Source of the DNA: Neohoeflea coraliihabitans
GTDB taxonomy: Bacteria > Pseudomonadota > Alphaproteobacteria > Rhizobiales > Rhizobiaceae
Direction of reading: 5' to 3'
Length of the DNA: 64,000 nucleotides
Assembly: GCF_019334345.1 (NCBI RefSeq)
Contig: NZ_JAHWQX010000004.1
Location: forward strand, 1 to 64,000
A program made the translations under genes and the position numbers. The notes below the pieces were generated by a model. The model saw nothing but the letters and a program-made list of their open reading frames with translations. It was not told the DNA's origin and did not search any database. Below are positions 34,180 to 44,622 of this stretch, piece by piece; within the stretch, counting starts at the first letter, position 1, and each line of letters opens with the position of its first letter.

Positions 34180-35658
34180 TCAATCGTTGCTGCTCTCGCC
34201 CTCTTCGACACGGATTTCGCCGGCATGGCTGCGGGCGAAGTCCGAATTGCGGAAGGCCTCGAGAAGATGGCCGGGCAGGGTGATGCGCACCCGTCCATCA
34301 GTGCCGCCACGCAGACCGCCCGGCGGATTGCGCCGGCCTTCGATCATGCCGCCGGCCACCGTGTTGCGCGTTTCCGGATCGATCAGGATGAAGGCGCCGG
34401 TCTGCCGGTTGGTGTCATAGGCATCGAAGATCGCCGGCTCGTCGAAATCAAGCTGCGCGCTGCCGATGGCGTTCAGCGCCAGGCCTGTCGCCGGTTGCCA
34501 CTGCCCGCTTTGCAGATCGAGCGCCGCCGTTGGTGTCACCTGCACCCGCTGCCGCCGCGATCCGGCTTTCAGCCAGTAGCGCTTGCCCGGCTCGATGCCA
34601 TCGGCCGACAGCGCCACCAGCCGCGAGGAAAACGCCGTGCCGGTCTGCGGGCGCTGATCGATAGCGACAATCATGTCGCCGCGCGCAATATCGACCGGCC
34701 GGTCGAGCACCAGGGTGATCGCATCACCGCTGACCGCGGCATTGCGGATCAGATCGAAGGTGACGATCTGCTTGACATTGGCCTCGACGCCGGAGGGCAG
34801 AATGACAACGGAATCGCCGGGCTTGATCGAGCCGCCGCTGACCGTGCCCTGATATCCGCGAAAGCCTTCACCGGGGCGCGACACGCGCTGCACCGACATG
34901 CGGAACCCGGTCGACTGTCCGGCGCGTTGGGTTGCGCGTTCAAGCACCTCGACCAGCGTTGGCCCCTCATACCACGGCATCGCTGCCGTGCCCGGCAGTA
35001 CGATGTTCTCGCCTTTCAGTGCCGAGACCGGAATCGAGATGACGTTCTTGACGCCGAGCGTCAGGGCCAGTTCGCGGAACGCGCGGCTGATTTGCAGATA
35101 GCCGGCTTCGTCGTAATCGGTCAGATCGATCTTGTTGACCGCCAGCACGAACTGCCGGATGCCCATCAGCGCCGCAATCGTCGCATGCCGCCGTGTCTGT
35201 TCGAGCAGACCCGTGCGCGCATCGACAAGCAGCACCGCCAGATCGGCGGTCGAGGCGCCGGTCGCCATGTTGCGGGTGTACTGCACATGCCCGGGCGTGT
35301 CGGCAACAATGAAGGCGCGCCGTTCCGTCGAGAAATAGCGGTAGGCGACATCGATGGTGATGCCCTGTTCGCGTTCGGCCTGCAGCCCGTCGAGAAGCAG
35401 CGCGAAATCCGGCAGGCCGAGATCGTTCTGCTTGCCGGTCGAATCGCGCGACAGGGCCGCCGCCTGATCTTCCTTGACCGCCTTGGTGTCCCATAGCAGC
35501 CGGCCGATCAGCGTAGATTTGCCGTCATCGACCGAGCCGCAGGTGATGAACCTCAGCGGCCGCGAATCCTTGCCCGCCAGCTCGCTGGCAGTCTCGATCG
35601 ATGGCGTTGGATCAGCCGCGCGTTCAGCCCGCGCCAGCGACGTGTTGTGCCCCGTCAT
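34180..35658 (-). CDS. cysN: Sulfate adenylyltransferase subunit 1 (GTPase)
   Basis: A 492-residue GTPase subunit of ATP sulfurylase, which drives APS formation by GTP hydrolysis. The G domain shows GSVDDGKSTLIGRLL (G1), the DTPGH motif (G3) in VADTPGHVQYTRNMATGAS, and NKIDL (G4). EF-Tu-like beta-barrel domains follow (about 240-450). There is no C-terminal APS-kinase domain, so this is a plain CysN and not the NodQ/CysNC fusion; a separate cysC would be needed for PAPS. The start overlaps the cysD stop by one base. Works as heterodimer with CysD. Confidence 0.95.
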   Translation of the reverse strand: MTGHNTSLARAERAADPTPSIETASELAGKDSRPLRFITCGSVDDGKSTLIGRLLWDTKAVKEDQAAALSRDSTGKQNDLGLPDFALLLDGLQAEREQGITIDVAYRYFSTERRAFIVADTPGHVQYTRNMATGASTADLAVLLVDARTGLLEQTRRHATIAALMGIRQFVLAVNKIDLTDYDEAGYLQISRAFRELALTLGVKNVISIPVSALKGENIVLPGTAAMPWYEGPTLVEVLERATQRAGQSTGFRMSVQRVSRPGEGFRGYQGTVSGGSIKPGDSVVILPSGVEANVKQIVTFDLIRNAAVSGDAITLVLDRPVDIARGDMIVAIDQRPQTGTAFSSRLVALSADGIEPGKRYWLKAGSRRQRVQVTPTAALDLQSGQWQPATGLALNAIGSAQLDFDEPAIFDAYDTNRQTGAFILIDPETRNTVAGGMIEGRRNPPGGLRGGTDGRVRITLPGHLLEAFRNSDFARSHAGEIRVEEGESSND

Positions 35659-36602
35659 CAGAAATATCCTTCGCGTTTTTTCTTTTCCATCGAGCCGGAC
35701 TGGTCGCGGTCGATGGCGCGTCCCTGGCGCTCCGAGACCGTGGCGATTTCCAGTTCCTCGATGACCTCGTCGAGTGTCGTGGCGTGCGAGCGGATGGCGC
35801 CGGTCAGCGGAAAGCAGCCGAGGGTGCGAAAGCGCACCATTTCGCTGCGCACCTGCTCGCCGGGCAAGAGTTCCAGCCGCGCATCCTCGGCGAGGATCAA
35901 CATGCCGTCGCGCTCCACCACCTTGCGCGGCGCCGCGTAATAGAGTGGCACGAGCGGGATGTTCTCGGCCGCGATGTAGCGCCAGATATCCACCTCGGTC
36001 CAGTTCGACAGCGGAAAGGCGCGCACGCTTTCGCCGGGCCGGATCATGCCATTGTAGATCGACCACAATTCCGGCCGCTGGTTGCGCGGATCCCAGCGAT
36101 GATCGGGCGTGCGGAACGAGTAGATGCGCTCCTTGGCGCGCGAAGCCTCCTCGTCGCGGCGGGCGCCGCCGAAGGCCGCGTCGAACTTGCCGGCATCAAG
36201 CGCCTGGCGCAGGGCCTCGGTCTTCATGATGTCGGTGTAAAGCGCCGAACCATGTGTGAACGGCGTGATGCCTTCGGCCTTGCCGCGCGGATTGCTGTGA
36301 ACGATCAGATCGAGGTCATACTCGGCGGCGATGGAATCGCGGAAGGCGATCATCTCGGCGAACTTCCAGCCCGTATCCACATGCAGAAGCGGGAATGGAA
36401 TCTTGCCGGGATGGAAGGCCTTGCGCGCCAGATGCAGCAGCACCGAGGAATCCTTGCCGATCGAATACAGCATCACCGGCCGCTCGAACTCGGCGGCCAC
36501 CTCGCGAAAGATGTGGATCGCCTCGTTCTCGAGCGCCTTGAGATGCGGATCGAGCGGCGGACGGCCGCGGCCGTGCTCGATGATTTCGGGATGTGCTGTC
36601 AT
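35658..36602 (-). CDS. cysD: Sulfate adenylyltransferase subunit 2
   Basis: The catalytic subunit of ATP sulfurylase that makes adenosine 5'-phosphosulfate from sulfate and ATP. The 314-residue protein carries the PP-loop [17 protein letters not shown], then [15 protein letters not shown], the [16 protein letters not shown] segment and the C-terminal [14 protein letters not shown]-type tail ending in KKKREGYF. It starts four bases after the cysH stop and is coupled to cysN by a one-base overlap. The order cysH-cysD-cysN is the standard rhizobial assimilation operon. Confidence 0.95.
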   Translation of the reverse strand: MTAHPEIIEHGRGRPPLDPHLKALENEAIHIFREVAAEFERPVMLYSIGKDSSVLLHLARKAFHPGKIPFPLLHVDTGWKFAEMIAFRDSIAAEYDLDLIVHSNPRGKAEGITPFTHGSALYTDIMKTEALRQALDAGKFDAAFGGARRDEEASRAKERIYSFRTPDHRWDPRNQRPELWSIYNGMIRPGESVRAFPLSNWTEVDIWRYIAAENIPLVPLYYAAPRKVVERDGMLILAEDARLELLPGEQVRSEMVRFRTLGCFPLTGAIRSHATTLDEVIEELEIATVSERQGRAIDRDQSGSMEKKKREGYF

Positions 36603-36606
36603 GCGT

Positions 36607-37416
36607 TCAGGCCTTCTCGGTCCGTGTTGGTGTGGCGGCGGGCCCGACATGCAGGCCGCATTCGCGTTTCTCGTCATTTTCCCACCACCAGCGGCCGGCG
36701 CGTTCCGGCTCGCCCGGCTTGATGGCGCGCGTGCAGGGCGCGCAGCCGATCGAGGGATAGCCGCGCCGGTGCAACGGATTGACCGGAATGGTCTCCTCCG
36801 TGACCATGCGTTCGAGGCGCTCCAGCGGGACATCGGCAAGCGGGTTGATCTTGATCAATTCGCGCACCGGGTCGTATTCGGCCAGCGGCGTCTGCGCCCG
36901 GTTGTGCGACTGGCCACGGCGGATGCCGGTCACCCACACATCGGCGCCTGAAAGGACCCGAGCCAGTGGCCGCATCTTGCGGATATCGCAACAGGCATGA
37001 CGCGCCGCGACGCTGTCATAAAAGCCGTTCAGCCCGTACTCCGCGACATAGCCGGAAACCTCGTCCACCTGCGGCTCGACCTGCGTGATCTCCACGCCGT
37101 AGCGCGACTGCGTTTCGCCAATCAGCATCAGGGTTTCGTCAAACAGCCGTCCGGTCTGCAGCGTCACGATGTCGATCTCTGCGCCGCTGCGCGCGATGGC
37201 CGCGGTCAGGACCTGGTCTTCAAGGCCAAGGCTGGTGGTGAACACGGCGCGCCCGAGGGCGCCGGCCTGCACCAGGCGCGCCTCAAGCGGCAGCGCTGCA
37301 AGAGTTGCGGCCAGCCGGGCTGCCTCTGCCTGGCCTGCCTGCGGGCTGGCGGCATCGGATTGCGCCGTCGGCGTGAGCGAAGGGGCATTTTGTGCGATCG
37401 ATGAGGCAAGCGGCAT
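36607..37416 (-). CDS. cysH: Adenylylsulfate (APS) reductase, CysH family
   Basis: Reduces APS to sulfite with thioredoxin. The 269-residue protein has the PP-loop-like SLGLEDQVL segment, and the cysteine pairs Cys142-Cys143 and Cys225/Cys228 that hold a 4Fe-4S cluster in the APS-specific branch, plus the catalytic cysteine in RECGLHVG (Cys253). Presence of the four cluster cysteines argues for APS rather than PAPS as substrate, which fits a CysN lacking the kinase domain. It is the first gene of the operon; its promoter should lie in the 124 bases before the O-antigen-ligase-like gene end. Confidence 0.94.
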   Translation of the reverse strand: MPLASSIAQNAPSLTPTAQSDAASPQAGQAEAARLAATLAALPLEARLVQAGALGRAVFTTSLGLEDQVLTAAIARSGAEIDIVTLQTGRLFDETLMLIGETQSRYGVEITQVEPQVDEVSGYVAEYGLNGFYDSVAARHACCDIRKMRPLARVLSGADVWVTGIRRGQSHNRAQTPLAEYDPVRELIKINPLADVPLERLERMVTEETIPVNPLHRRGYPSIGCAPCTRAIKPGEPERAGRWWWENDEKRECGLHVGPAATPTRTEKA

Positions 37417-37540
37417 GGTCGGTCTCCTGACGAAGTCCGGATCATGCCGTTCAGGGCGCGGCTTCGCGAGGAATGACGATCTGTTTGCACCGCCGCAGGC
37501 AGGCAGCCTTTCTATGCTTCACGCCCGTGGCAGGAAAATC

Positions 37541-38929
37541 TCACCGTGCGGTTGCGCCGCCGCTCGCCCCGGCTCCGGCCGGGCGCGGATTGAAGGCAAA
37601 GCGGGCCGCGAGATGCAATCCGAAAATGGCCAGCGATTGCATGGCCCAGATCGGGTCGATCCGCCGCAGGAAAAAGGTCTCGAGCAGCCCCATCAGCGAC
37701 AGGAAGATGATGATCGTCGCGAACATGTCGGCCAGTTTCTGGTTGCCGGCGATGCGCCGCGCCTTGGCGTAGTTGTACAGGGGGGTGATGAACAGGACGA
37801 AGATGACGATGCCGCCGCCGATCACGCCGAGATTGTTGATGGCGTCGAGATAGTTCTGGTGGCCGTGGACGATGAAGCGGTAGTCCCACGCCGCCCAGAA
37901 CGGCTTGTCGAGACCGCGCACCGTGCTGGTCAGCCAGAAATCGTCGTAGCCGTAGCCGAACCACAGCCGCTGCGGAATCATCGACAGGTTGAACTCCCAC
38001 AGGCTCGTGCGTCCCGTAAACGTGCCATCGCCCAGCACCGAGTGCGCCAGCGCAAAGATGCGTGCGTTGAAAGCCGACCCGAGTGTGAGCACCAGCGCCC
38101 CGGTGAACGCGATCAGATGCAGCGCGATGGCGACCCAGGCGCGTCCGGTCAATGTTCCCATGGCGACGATGAAGACGGCCAGCGGCAGAAACCCGCTGGT
38201 GGTTTTCGACCCGGTCTGGATGACGAAATAATAAGCGGCGATGAATGTGATGGCACCGATCAGACGCAGGCCCGAGCGAAACAGATAGATGCCGAAAATG
38301 GCGATCACCGAGATCACCGGGCCGGCAATGTTCTTGTGCGAGAACAGCCCGCGCCAGAGCCCGGCATGCTGCGGCTCGTAAGCGTCATAGCCATGCACCG
38401 CCAGATGCGGCAGCAAGGCAACGCCGGCATAGGAGATTGCGAGAACGAGAAGCGACACGCTGGCCAGCACCAGCCGCAGGTCGCGCTCGCCGCGTGGCAG
38501 GGCCACCACCGTGAAGGTGATCATCATGCCGATCACCGTCAGCCCCAGCGATCGTGCGGTCTCCATCATGTCCGGCGCCCGCAGGACCGAAAAACCGATG
38601 ACGGCCGCCAGCGCCAAAAGGCTCGGCGAAAAGAGGCTGCGCAGGACGCGCGGACTGGCAAGCGTCAGGAGACCGGCCAGGCTGATGGCACCGGCCGCCA
38701 TGAACCCCACCTGCTTCAGCGGGTCGCCGTCCGAACTGATGTCCCCGCTCATGCTGATGGCAACGAATGGCCGGAGCGAGATGAGAATCAGCGCCAGCCC
38801 GGCGATCGACAGGGTCAGGGCCACAAGCCGCATCAGCGGCGGCGAGATCATGTCGGCGCGCCTGATCCGGTAATTGGCCAGAATGTCGGGACGAGCCCGG
38901 GCGCCCGGATATGTCAAATGCTGTCCCAT
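37541..38929 (-). CDS. O-antigen ligase/polymerase-like membrane protein (Wzy_C family)
   Basis: A polytopic membrane protein of about 462 residues with ten to twelve hydrophobic segments. The large periplasmic loop (about 305-375) includes GDGTFTGRTSLWEFNLSM and WFGYGYDDFW, the layout of the Wzy_C/O-antigen ligase domain with the GRxxLW motif. Members ligate or polymerise surface polysaccharide (WaaL, ExoQ types). Which one this is cannot be told. ATG 38929 was chosen as the first ATG before the hydrophobic part; 38851 is a shorter option. It is upstream of cysH on the same strand but likely a separate unit. Confidence 0.85.
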   Translation of the reverse strand: MGQHLTYPGARARPDILANYRIRRADMISPPLMRLVALTLSIAGLALILISLRPFVAISMSGDISSDGDPLKQVGFMAAGAISLAGLLTLASPRVLRSLFSPSLLALAAVIGFSVLRAPDMMETARSLGLTVIGMMITFTVVALPRGERDLRLVLASVSLLVLAISYAGVALLPHLAVHGYDAYEPQHAGLWRGLFSHKNIAGPVISVIAIFGIYLFRSGLRLIGAITFIAAYYFVIQTGSKTTSGFLPLAVFIVAMGTLTGRAWVAIALHLIAFTGALVLTLGSAFNARIFALAHSVLGDGTFTGRTSLWEFNLSMIPQRLWFGYGYDDFWLTSTVRGLDKPFWAAWDYRFIVHGHQNYLDAINNLGVIGGGIVIFVLFITPLYNYAKARRIAGNQKLADMFATIIIFLSLMGLLETFFLRRIDPIWAMQSLAIFGLHLAARFAFNPRPAGAGASGGATAR

Positions 38930-39050
38930 GAGAACCTGGCCGCCATTGCGCCACGGGACGGCATTGCGTGGCCCATCCCGGTGGCAGAGAATCCGCCGGG
39001 CCACAATGAAACAACCGGGTTAACGCGGCGTTAACCATGTCACTGGCGGC

Positions 39051-40721
39051 TCAGCGCTTCAGCCGGTCCGTGCTCTGCCAGTCGGGGTTGATCCACGGCT
39101 CGAGGTCTTCGGCGCGGGGCAGGGAGCGACCCAGTATATGGTCGGCGGCCTTCTCGCCGGTCATGATCGACGGCGCATTCAGATTGCCATTGGTGATGCG
39201 CGGGAAGATCGAGGAATCGGCCACCCGCAATCCGGCAACGCCGATCACCCGCGTGTCGCTGTCGACGACAGCCATCGGGTCGTCCGGCGCCCCCATCTTG
39301 CAGGTGCCGCAGGGATGATAGGCGCTTTCCGTATGCTCGCGCAGGAAGGCGTCGATCTCCGCGTCGCTTTCAACCCCGGCGCCCGGTGCGATTTCGGCGC
39401 CGCGCCAGCGGTCGAAGGCCGGCTGAGCGAAGATTTCGCGGGTCAGCCGCACGCAATGGCGAAAGTCGCGCCAGTCATTCTCGCCGCTCATGTAGTTGAA
39501 GCGGATTTCCGGCGCCCGCCGGGGCTCGCGCGACTTCAGCCGCACCGTGCCGCGCGCTGCCGAACGCATCGGCCCGACATGCGCCTGGAAACCGTGCCCT
39601 TCAGCCGCCGCCTTGCCGTCATAGCGAATGGCGCCGGGCAGAAAATGAAACTGGATGTCCGGATAGCGCACCCCGGCGCGCGAGCGCACGAAGCCGCCGG
39701 CCTCGAACTGGTTCGAGGTGCCGAGACCCTGACGCAGGAACAGCCATTGCGCGCCGATCATCGCCTTGGAGACAAGGTTGAGATGTCCGTTCAGCGTGAT
39801 CGGCTCGATGCATTCCTGCTGGATATACACTTCAAGATGGTCCTGCAGATTGCTGCCGACACCGGGCCGGTCGGCGACCACCTCGATGCCGTGCTCGGCA
39901 AGATGCGCCGCCGGGCCGATCCCCGACATCATCAGAAGCTTCGGCGAGTTGAAGGCCGAGGCGGCGAGGATCACCTCGCGGCGCGCGCCAACCCTCTGCA
40001 GCTTGCCATGCGCCTCGACCTCGACCGCCGTGGCGCGTTGATTCTCGATGACAATGCGAGTCGCAAAGCCTTTGAGAAGGCTGACATTGTTGCGCTTCAG
40101 GGCGGGCGTGAGATAGGCGTCGGCCGCCGACCAGCGCCGGCCCCGGTGAATCGACTGCTCGGAAGCGCCGAACCCCTCCTGGCGCCATCCATTGTAATCA
40201 TCGGTGGTGCCGAAGCCGGCCTGACGACCGGCCTCGATGAAGGCGGAGAACAGCGGGTTGTCGAGCCGGCCGCGCTGCACATGCACCGGACCCTCGCTCC
40301 CGCGCCAGCGCCGGTCGACGCCGCCGCCGCGCCGGTGCGCCGTTTCCATGCGTTTGAAGTAGGGCAGCACATCGGCAAAGGCCCATCCGCGCGCGCCGCT
40401 CTCCTGCCAGTGATCGAAATCGGCGGCATGGCCGCGCACGAACACCATGCCGTTGATCGAGGACGAGCCGCCGATCACCTTGCCGCGCGGCGCCGCCAGC
40501 CGCCGGTTGTTGAGCTGCGGCTCCGGTTCGCTCTCGTAGCGCCAGTCATACAGGCTCATGTTCATCGGATAGGACAATGCTGCCGGCATGCGGATGAAGG
40601 GACCCATGTCGGTGCCGCCATATTCGATGACGATCACCGAATTGCGGCCATCCTCGCTGAGCCGCGCGGCCAGGGCCGACCCGGCCGATCCGGCGCCGAC
40701 GATAACGAAATCAGCCTCCAT
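39051..40721 (-). CDS. betA: Choline dehydrogenase
   Basis: FAD-dependent GMC oxidoreductase that oxidises choline to betaine aldehyde. The protein of 556 residues starts [25 protein letters not shown] with the FAD-binding motif, continues with the GMC signatures [20 protein letters not shown] and [17 protein letters not shown], and ends with the active-site histidine region [11 protein letters not shown]. The start is set at MEADF because GGAGACATC precedes it and BetA proteins begin there. It is the last gene of betICBA, 44 bases after betB. Confidence 0.95.
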   Translation of the reverse strand: MEADFVIVGAGSAGSALAARLSEDGRNSVIVIEYGGTDMGPFIRMPAALSYPMNMSLYDWRYESEPEPQLNNRRLAAPRGKVIGGSSSINGMVFVRGHAADFDHWQESGARGWAFADVLPYFKRMETAHRRGGGVDRRWRGSEGPVHVQRGRLDNPLFSAFIEAGRQAGFGTTDDYNGWRQEGFGASEQSIHRGRRWSAADAYLTPALKRNNVSLLKGFATRIVIENQRATAVEVEAHGKLQRVGARREVILAASAFNSPKLLMMSGIGPAAHLAEHGIEVVADRPGVGSNLQDHLEVYIQQECIEPITLNGHLNLVSKAMIGAQWLFLRQGLGTSNQFEAGGFVRSRAGVRYPDIQFHFLPGAIRYDGKAAAEGHGFQAHVGPMRSAARGTVRLKSREPRRAPEIRFNYMSGENDWRDFRHCVRLTREIFAQPAFDRWRGAEIAPGAGVESDAEIDAFLREHTESAYHPCGTCKMGAPDDPMAVVDSDTRVIGVAGLRVADSSIFPRITNGNLNAPSIMTGEKAADHILGRSLPRAEDLEPWINPDWQSTDRLKR

Positions 40722-40765
40722 GATGTCTCCGTTCATGCGTTGGTGGGAGGGCGCGCAAGCCGCGC

Positions 40766-42241
40766 TCAATAGGGGCTGTCGACCGGGCCGCTGGCGACAT
40801 AGACGCTCTTCAGCCGCGTGTAGTGATTGATCGCTGCCATCGAATTCTCGCGGCCGATACCCGAGCGCTTGACGCCGCCGAAGGGCGCTTCCACCGGTGT
40901 CAGATTGTAGGTGTTGATCCAGGTGGTGCCGGCATCGAGCGCCGCAATGACCCTGTGCGCCCGCGCCAGATCGCGGGTGAACACGCCGGCCGCCAGCCCG
41001 TAGGGCGTGGCATTGGCACGATCGATCACTTCGCTTTCCTCCGCGAACGGCAGCACCGCCATCACCGGACCGAAAATCTCCTCGCGGGCGATGGTCATGT
41101 CGTCGGTGACATCGGCAAAAACGGTCGGCGCGATGAACGCACCCCCGGCAAAGCCCTGCAGCTCCAGCGGCGTGCCGCCGGTGATCAGCCGCGCGCCTTC
41201 ACGCTGGCCGCTGGCGATGTAGTCGAGCACCTTGTCACGCTGGGCCATCGAGATCAGCGGCCCCATCTGTGTGTCCGGGTCGAGCGGATCGCCGATGCGG
41301 ATTTTTTCCGTGCGGGTCTGCAAACGCTCGACAAAGCGTTCGTAAACCGGCTTTTCGACGAACACCCGCGTGCCGTTCGAGCAGATCTGCCCGGTCGAGT
41401 AGAAATTGCCGAGCATCGCGCCGCCGATGGCGTCTTCGAGATCGGCGTCGGCAAAGACGATCAGCGGCGACTTGCCGCCAAGTTCCATCGTCACGTCCTT
41501 CAGGGTGGTTGCCGCTGCGCCCATCACCTTGGAGCCGGTCGGCACCGAGCCGGTCAGCGAGATCTTGTCGATGCCCGGATGCGCGGCGAGAGCGGCGCCG
41601 ATATCGCCAAAACCCTGGATGACGTTGAAGACCCCATTCGGCAGCCCGGCTTCGCAAAGGATTTCAGCGAGAATCAGGGCCGTCAGTGGTGTCATTTCCG
41701 AGGGCTTGAAGATGAACGCATTGCCCGCCGCCAGTGCCGGCGCGGCTTTCCAGGCGGCGATCTGCATCGGATAGTTCCAGGCGCCGATGCCGGCACACAC
41801 GCCAAGAGGTTCGCGCCGCGTATAGACGAAATCATCGCCGAGATTGACTGTCTCGCCGGTGATGGCGGCGGCGATGCCACCGAAATATTCGAGACAGTCG
41901 GCCGCCGACGCCGCATCCGCCACCAGCGTTTCCTGCAGCGCCTTGCCGGTATCGAGAGTCTCGATGCGCGAGATCTCGGCATTGCGGGCGCGGATCAGAT
42001 CGGCGGCGCGGCGCAGCACCCGGCCGCGTTCGCTTCCGGTCAGTCTCGCCCAGCCTTTTTGCGCCGCTCGCGCCTCGGCCACCACCCTGTCGACCAGTTC
42101 CGGCGTCGCCGCATGCAGGCGGGCAATGATGTCGCCGGTGGCCGGATAGGACACGTCAAGCGGCGCGCCGTCGGGGGTTTCGTGGAACTGGCCATTGATG
42201 TGGTGGGAGGCGCGCGGCTGCGCTTGCAATTTGGAATTCAT
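40766..42241 (-). CDS. betB: Betaine aldehyde dehydrogenase
   Basis: NAD(P)-dependent aldehyde dehydrogenase that completes glycine betaine synthesis. The 491-residue protein contains [22 protein letters not shown], the glutamate motif [12 protein letters not shown] and the catalytic cysteine in [29 protein letters not shown] near the C-terminus is typical of BetB. The start MNSKL was used; six codons upstream, MKVRS is possible. It lies 47 bases after betC. With BetA it converts choline released by BetC into the osmoprotectant betaine. Confidence 0.95.
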   Translation of the reverse strand: MNSKLQAQPRASHHINGQFHETPDGAPLDVSYPATGDIIARLHAATPELVDRVVAEARAAQKGWARLTGSERGRVLRRAADLIRARNAEISRIETLDTGKALQETLVADAASAADCLEYFGGIAAAITGETVNLGDDFVYTRREPLGVCAGIGAWNYPMQIAAWKAAPALAAGNAFIFKPSEMTPLTALILAEILCEAGLPNGVFNVIQGFGDIGAALAAHPGIDKISLTGSVPTGSKVMGAAATTLKDVTMELGGKSPLIVFADADLEDAIGGAMLGNFYSTGQICSNGTRVFVEKPVYERFVERLQTRTEKIRIGDPLDPDTQMGPLISMAQRDKVLDYIASGQREGARLITGGTPLELQGFAGGAFIAPTVFADVTDDMTIAREEIFGPVMAVLPFAEESEVIDRANATPYGLAAGVFTRDLARAHRVIAALDAGTTWINTYNLTPVEAPFGGVKRSGIGRENSMAAINHYTRLKSVYVASGPVDSPY

Positions 42242-42288
42242 GGCAGATCGGACTTTCATGGCTAGGGGAAGGGCGGCAGGTGGCGGGC

Positions 42289-43833
42289 CTATTCGCCGCG
42301 CGGGAACCGCTTTTCCTCTTCAAGGACATTGAGATCCATATGGTTGCGCATATAGCGCTCGGAGGCCTTCTGCAGCGGCTGGAAGTCCCACGGAAAATAG
42401 GCGCCGTTGCGCAGCGCCGGGTAGACGACATGCCGCCGCGCCTGGCTGGCGCGCACCTCGGCGTCGAAGGCAGCCATGTCCCAGCGCGCCGCAATTTGCG
42501 TCATGAACGTCTCGACGCGCTGCGCATGCTCGGCCATCCCGGCGAGGTTGCTGAGTTCGTTCGGATCGCTTTCAAGATCGAACAGTTGCGGCGGATCGAG
42601 TTCGCAATGGACGAACTTGTAGCGGCCCTCGCGCAGCGCGACGAGCGGCGCCGCCGAGCCCTCCGCCGCGTACTCCATCGCCACCGGCGCCGAGCGGCTG
42701 CCGCCTTCGATCAGCGGCACGAGGCTTTCGCCATCCGTCCACGGCGCGATCTCGTCCATCGCAACACCGGCCAGATCGCCCAGCGTCGGCGCCACATCGA
42801 GATTGGACACCGGTGCGTCGATCCGCCCGCCGGGGCGGCCGGGCACGGCGATCATCAGCGGCACCCGCGCCGAGCCTTCGAAAAAACTCATCTTGAACCA
42901 CAGGCCGCGCTCGCCCAGCATGTCGCCATGGTCTGAGGCAAAGACCACGATCGTGTCGTCCTGCATGCGGGTGGCGGCAAGGGTCGCCAGAAGGCCGCCG
43001 ATCTTGTCATCCAGATAGGAGATGTTGCCGAAATAGGCCTGGCGCGAGCGGCGCACGTCGTCGGCGCTGATGTCAAATTGCGCCGCATCATTGGCCTTGT
43101 ACAGCCGCTGCGAATGCGGATCCATCTCGTCATAGGGGATTGCCGCCACCTGCGGATCGAGTTCGCGAATGCCCTGGTAAAGATCGAAGAACTGCCGCCG
43201 CGCCACATAGGGATCGTGGGGATGCGTGAATGAGACGGTCAGCAGCCACGGCCGCCGTTCCGGATCGTCACTGTCGCGCGCCAGCTGGTGCAGCTTCTGG
43301 GTGGCGAAGAACGCCACCTCGTCATCATATTCCATCTGGTTCGAGGTTTCCGCCACGCCGGCGCCGGTGACCGAGCCGAGATTGTGGTACCACCAGTCGA
43401 TCCGTTCGTTCGGGCGGCGATAATCGGGCGTCCAGCCGAAATCCGCCGGATAGATGTCGGTCGTCAGCCGCTCCTCGAAACCGTGCAACTGGTCCGGGCC
43501 GACAAAATGCATCTTGCCCGACAGGGCGGTGCGATACCCGGCGCGCCGCAGATGATGCGCAAAGGTCGGAATATCGGAGGCAAACTCGGCGGCATTGTCA
43601 TAGACCCGCGTCCGGCGCGGCAACTGGCCGGTCATGAACGAGGCGCGGCCCGGCGCGCACAGCGGCGAGGCAGTGTAGTTTTGCGCAAACCTAAAGGAGC
43701 GCGCCGCCAGCGCTTTCAGATGCGGCGCATGCAGAAAGTCGGCCGGCCCATCGGGGAACAGGGTGCCGTTCAGCTGATCGACCATGAGGATCAGGATATT
43801 GGGCTGCCGGGATGCGGTTGTCTGAGCCATCAT
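42289..43833 (-). CDS. betC: Choline sulfatase
   Basis: Hydrolyses choline-O-sulfate to choline and sulfate. The 514-residue protein is a type I sulfatase: N-terminal [13 protein letters not shown] with the metal-binding aspartate, the formylglycine motif CAPGR at Cys59 ([16 protein letters not shown]), [10 protein letters not shown], and [13 protein letters not shown]. It has no signal peptide, as expected for cytoplasmic BetC. The ATG overlaps the betI stop. Its presence separates the rhizobial betICBA operon from the E. coli version. Confidence 0.94.
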   Translation of the reverse strand: MMAQTTASRQPNILILMVDQLNGTLFPDGPADFLHAPHLKALAARSFRFAQNYTASPLCAPGRASFMTGQLPRRTRVYDNAAEFASDIPTFAHHLRRAGYRTALSGKMHFVGPDQLHGFEERLTTDIYPADFGWTPDYRRPNERIDWWYHNLGSVTGAGVAETSNQMEYDDEVAFFATQKLHQLARDSDDPERRPWLLTVSFTHPHDPYVARRQFFDLYQGIRELDPQVAAIPYDEMDPHSQRLYKANDAAQFDISADDVRRSRQAYFGNISYLDDKIGGLLATLAATRMQDDTIVVFASDHGDMLGERGLWFKMSFFEGSARVPLMIAVPGRPGGRIDAPVSNLDVAPTLGDLAGVAMDEIAPWTDGESLVPLIEGGSRSAPVAMEYAAEGSAAPLVALREGRYKFVHCELDPPQLFDLESDPNELSNLAGMAEHAQRVETFMTQIAARWDMAAFDAEVRASQARRHVVYPALRNGAYFPWDFQPLQKASERYMRNHMDLNVLEEEKRFPRGE

Positions 43834-44426
43834 GCCGCCTGCCGCTGCCGGATCGCCGCGATCTGGCTGGAGACCTGCTCTTCGATCAGCGCCACCGGGT
43901 CGGTGTGCCGGCCGGCCGTGCCGAGCGCCTTGCGGATATACAGCCCGTCGATCATCGCCGCCGCCGCCTCGGCGATGCGCTGCGCTTCGGTGCGGCCGGT
44001 TAGCGGGGCGAGTCCGCTCATCAGGTTGGAATGCAGTCGCCGGCCGTACAGTTTCAAGAGCCGGCTCAAGGGTGACGAACGCTGCGCCTCGACATAAAAG
44101 GCCAGCCAGGCCGCCACCGTCTGCCGCGAAAACTGCTTGTCGGAGAAGCTGACGGTCAGGATCGCCGACAGCCGCTCGCGCGGCGTTGCCGCTTTCTGCA
44201 GCGCCGCCACCGCATCCGCCTTGAGTTCGGCCAGCATCGATCGCACCGCCGCCGCCACCAGCATCTGCTTCGATCCGAAATAATGATGCGCCAGAGCCGG
44301 TGACACGCCTGCCTCGGCGGCAATCTCGGCCATGGTGACATCGAGCGAGCCGCGCCGCCCGACCGTCGTGATGACGGCCCCGGTCAGCGCCTTGCGGCGT
44401 GCGATTTCGACAGTGCTTCCGGCCAC
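43830..44426 (-). CDS. betI: TetR-family choline-responsive repressor
   Basis: A 198-residue TetR-type repressor. The N-terminal helix-turn-helix is [35 protein letters not shown], split at about residues 18-52, with [12 protein letters not shown] a strong BetI signature. The C-terminal ligand-binding part includes the [12 protein letters not shown]-type tail. It is first in the operon and sits 31 bases downstream of a perfect inverted repeat that is its probable operator. Choline or betaine aldehyde is the expected inducer. Confidence 0.93.
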   Translation of the reverse strand: MAGSTVEIARRKALTGAVITTVGRRGSLDVTMAEIAAEAGVSPALAHHYFGSKQMLVAAAVRSMLAELKADAVAALQKAATPRERLSAILTVSFSDKQFSRQTVAAWLAFYVEAQRSSPLSRLLKLYGRRLHSNLMSGLAPLTGRTEAQRIAEAAAAMIDGLYIRKALGTAGRHTDPVALIEEQVSSQIAAIRQRQAA

Positions 44427-44456
44427 GGCGCGGCTCCTTTGCTCGTCAATATAGAC

Positions 44457-44476
44457 TTGATTGACTGATCAATCAA
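44457..44476. promoter_or_regulatory. BetI operator candidate, perfect inverted repeat
   Basis: TTGATTGA (44457-44464), a four-base spacer CTGA, and TCAATCAA (44469-44476) form a perfect inverted repeat starting 31 bases upstream of betI. Its size and position match a TetR-family operator and it resembles known BetI sites. It also lies upstream of the divergent thiolase gene, 147 bases from that start. Confidence 0.7.
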
Positions 44477-44622
44477 CAATGTCGGCAGCGCGACTTTCTC
44501 GCCTGAAATAAGGAAGAATCAGGCCGAAACTTGCCTCGCTCGCCGCGCAGGGCCGGTAGCCGAGGCTGCGCACTTTACAACGCGGCGGAATTGCCCAACA
44601 TGGACGGCAAAAGGAGTTCTTC

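Noticed and set aside
37169-39034. Long plus-strand frame opposite cysH and the O-antigen ligase-like gene
   Set aside because: Composition is dominated by Q, R, H and D in the pattern of antisense frames; both real genes are on the minus strand.
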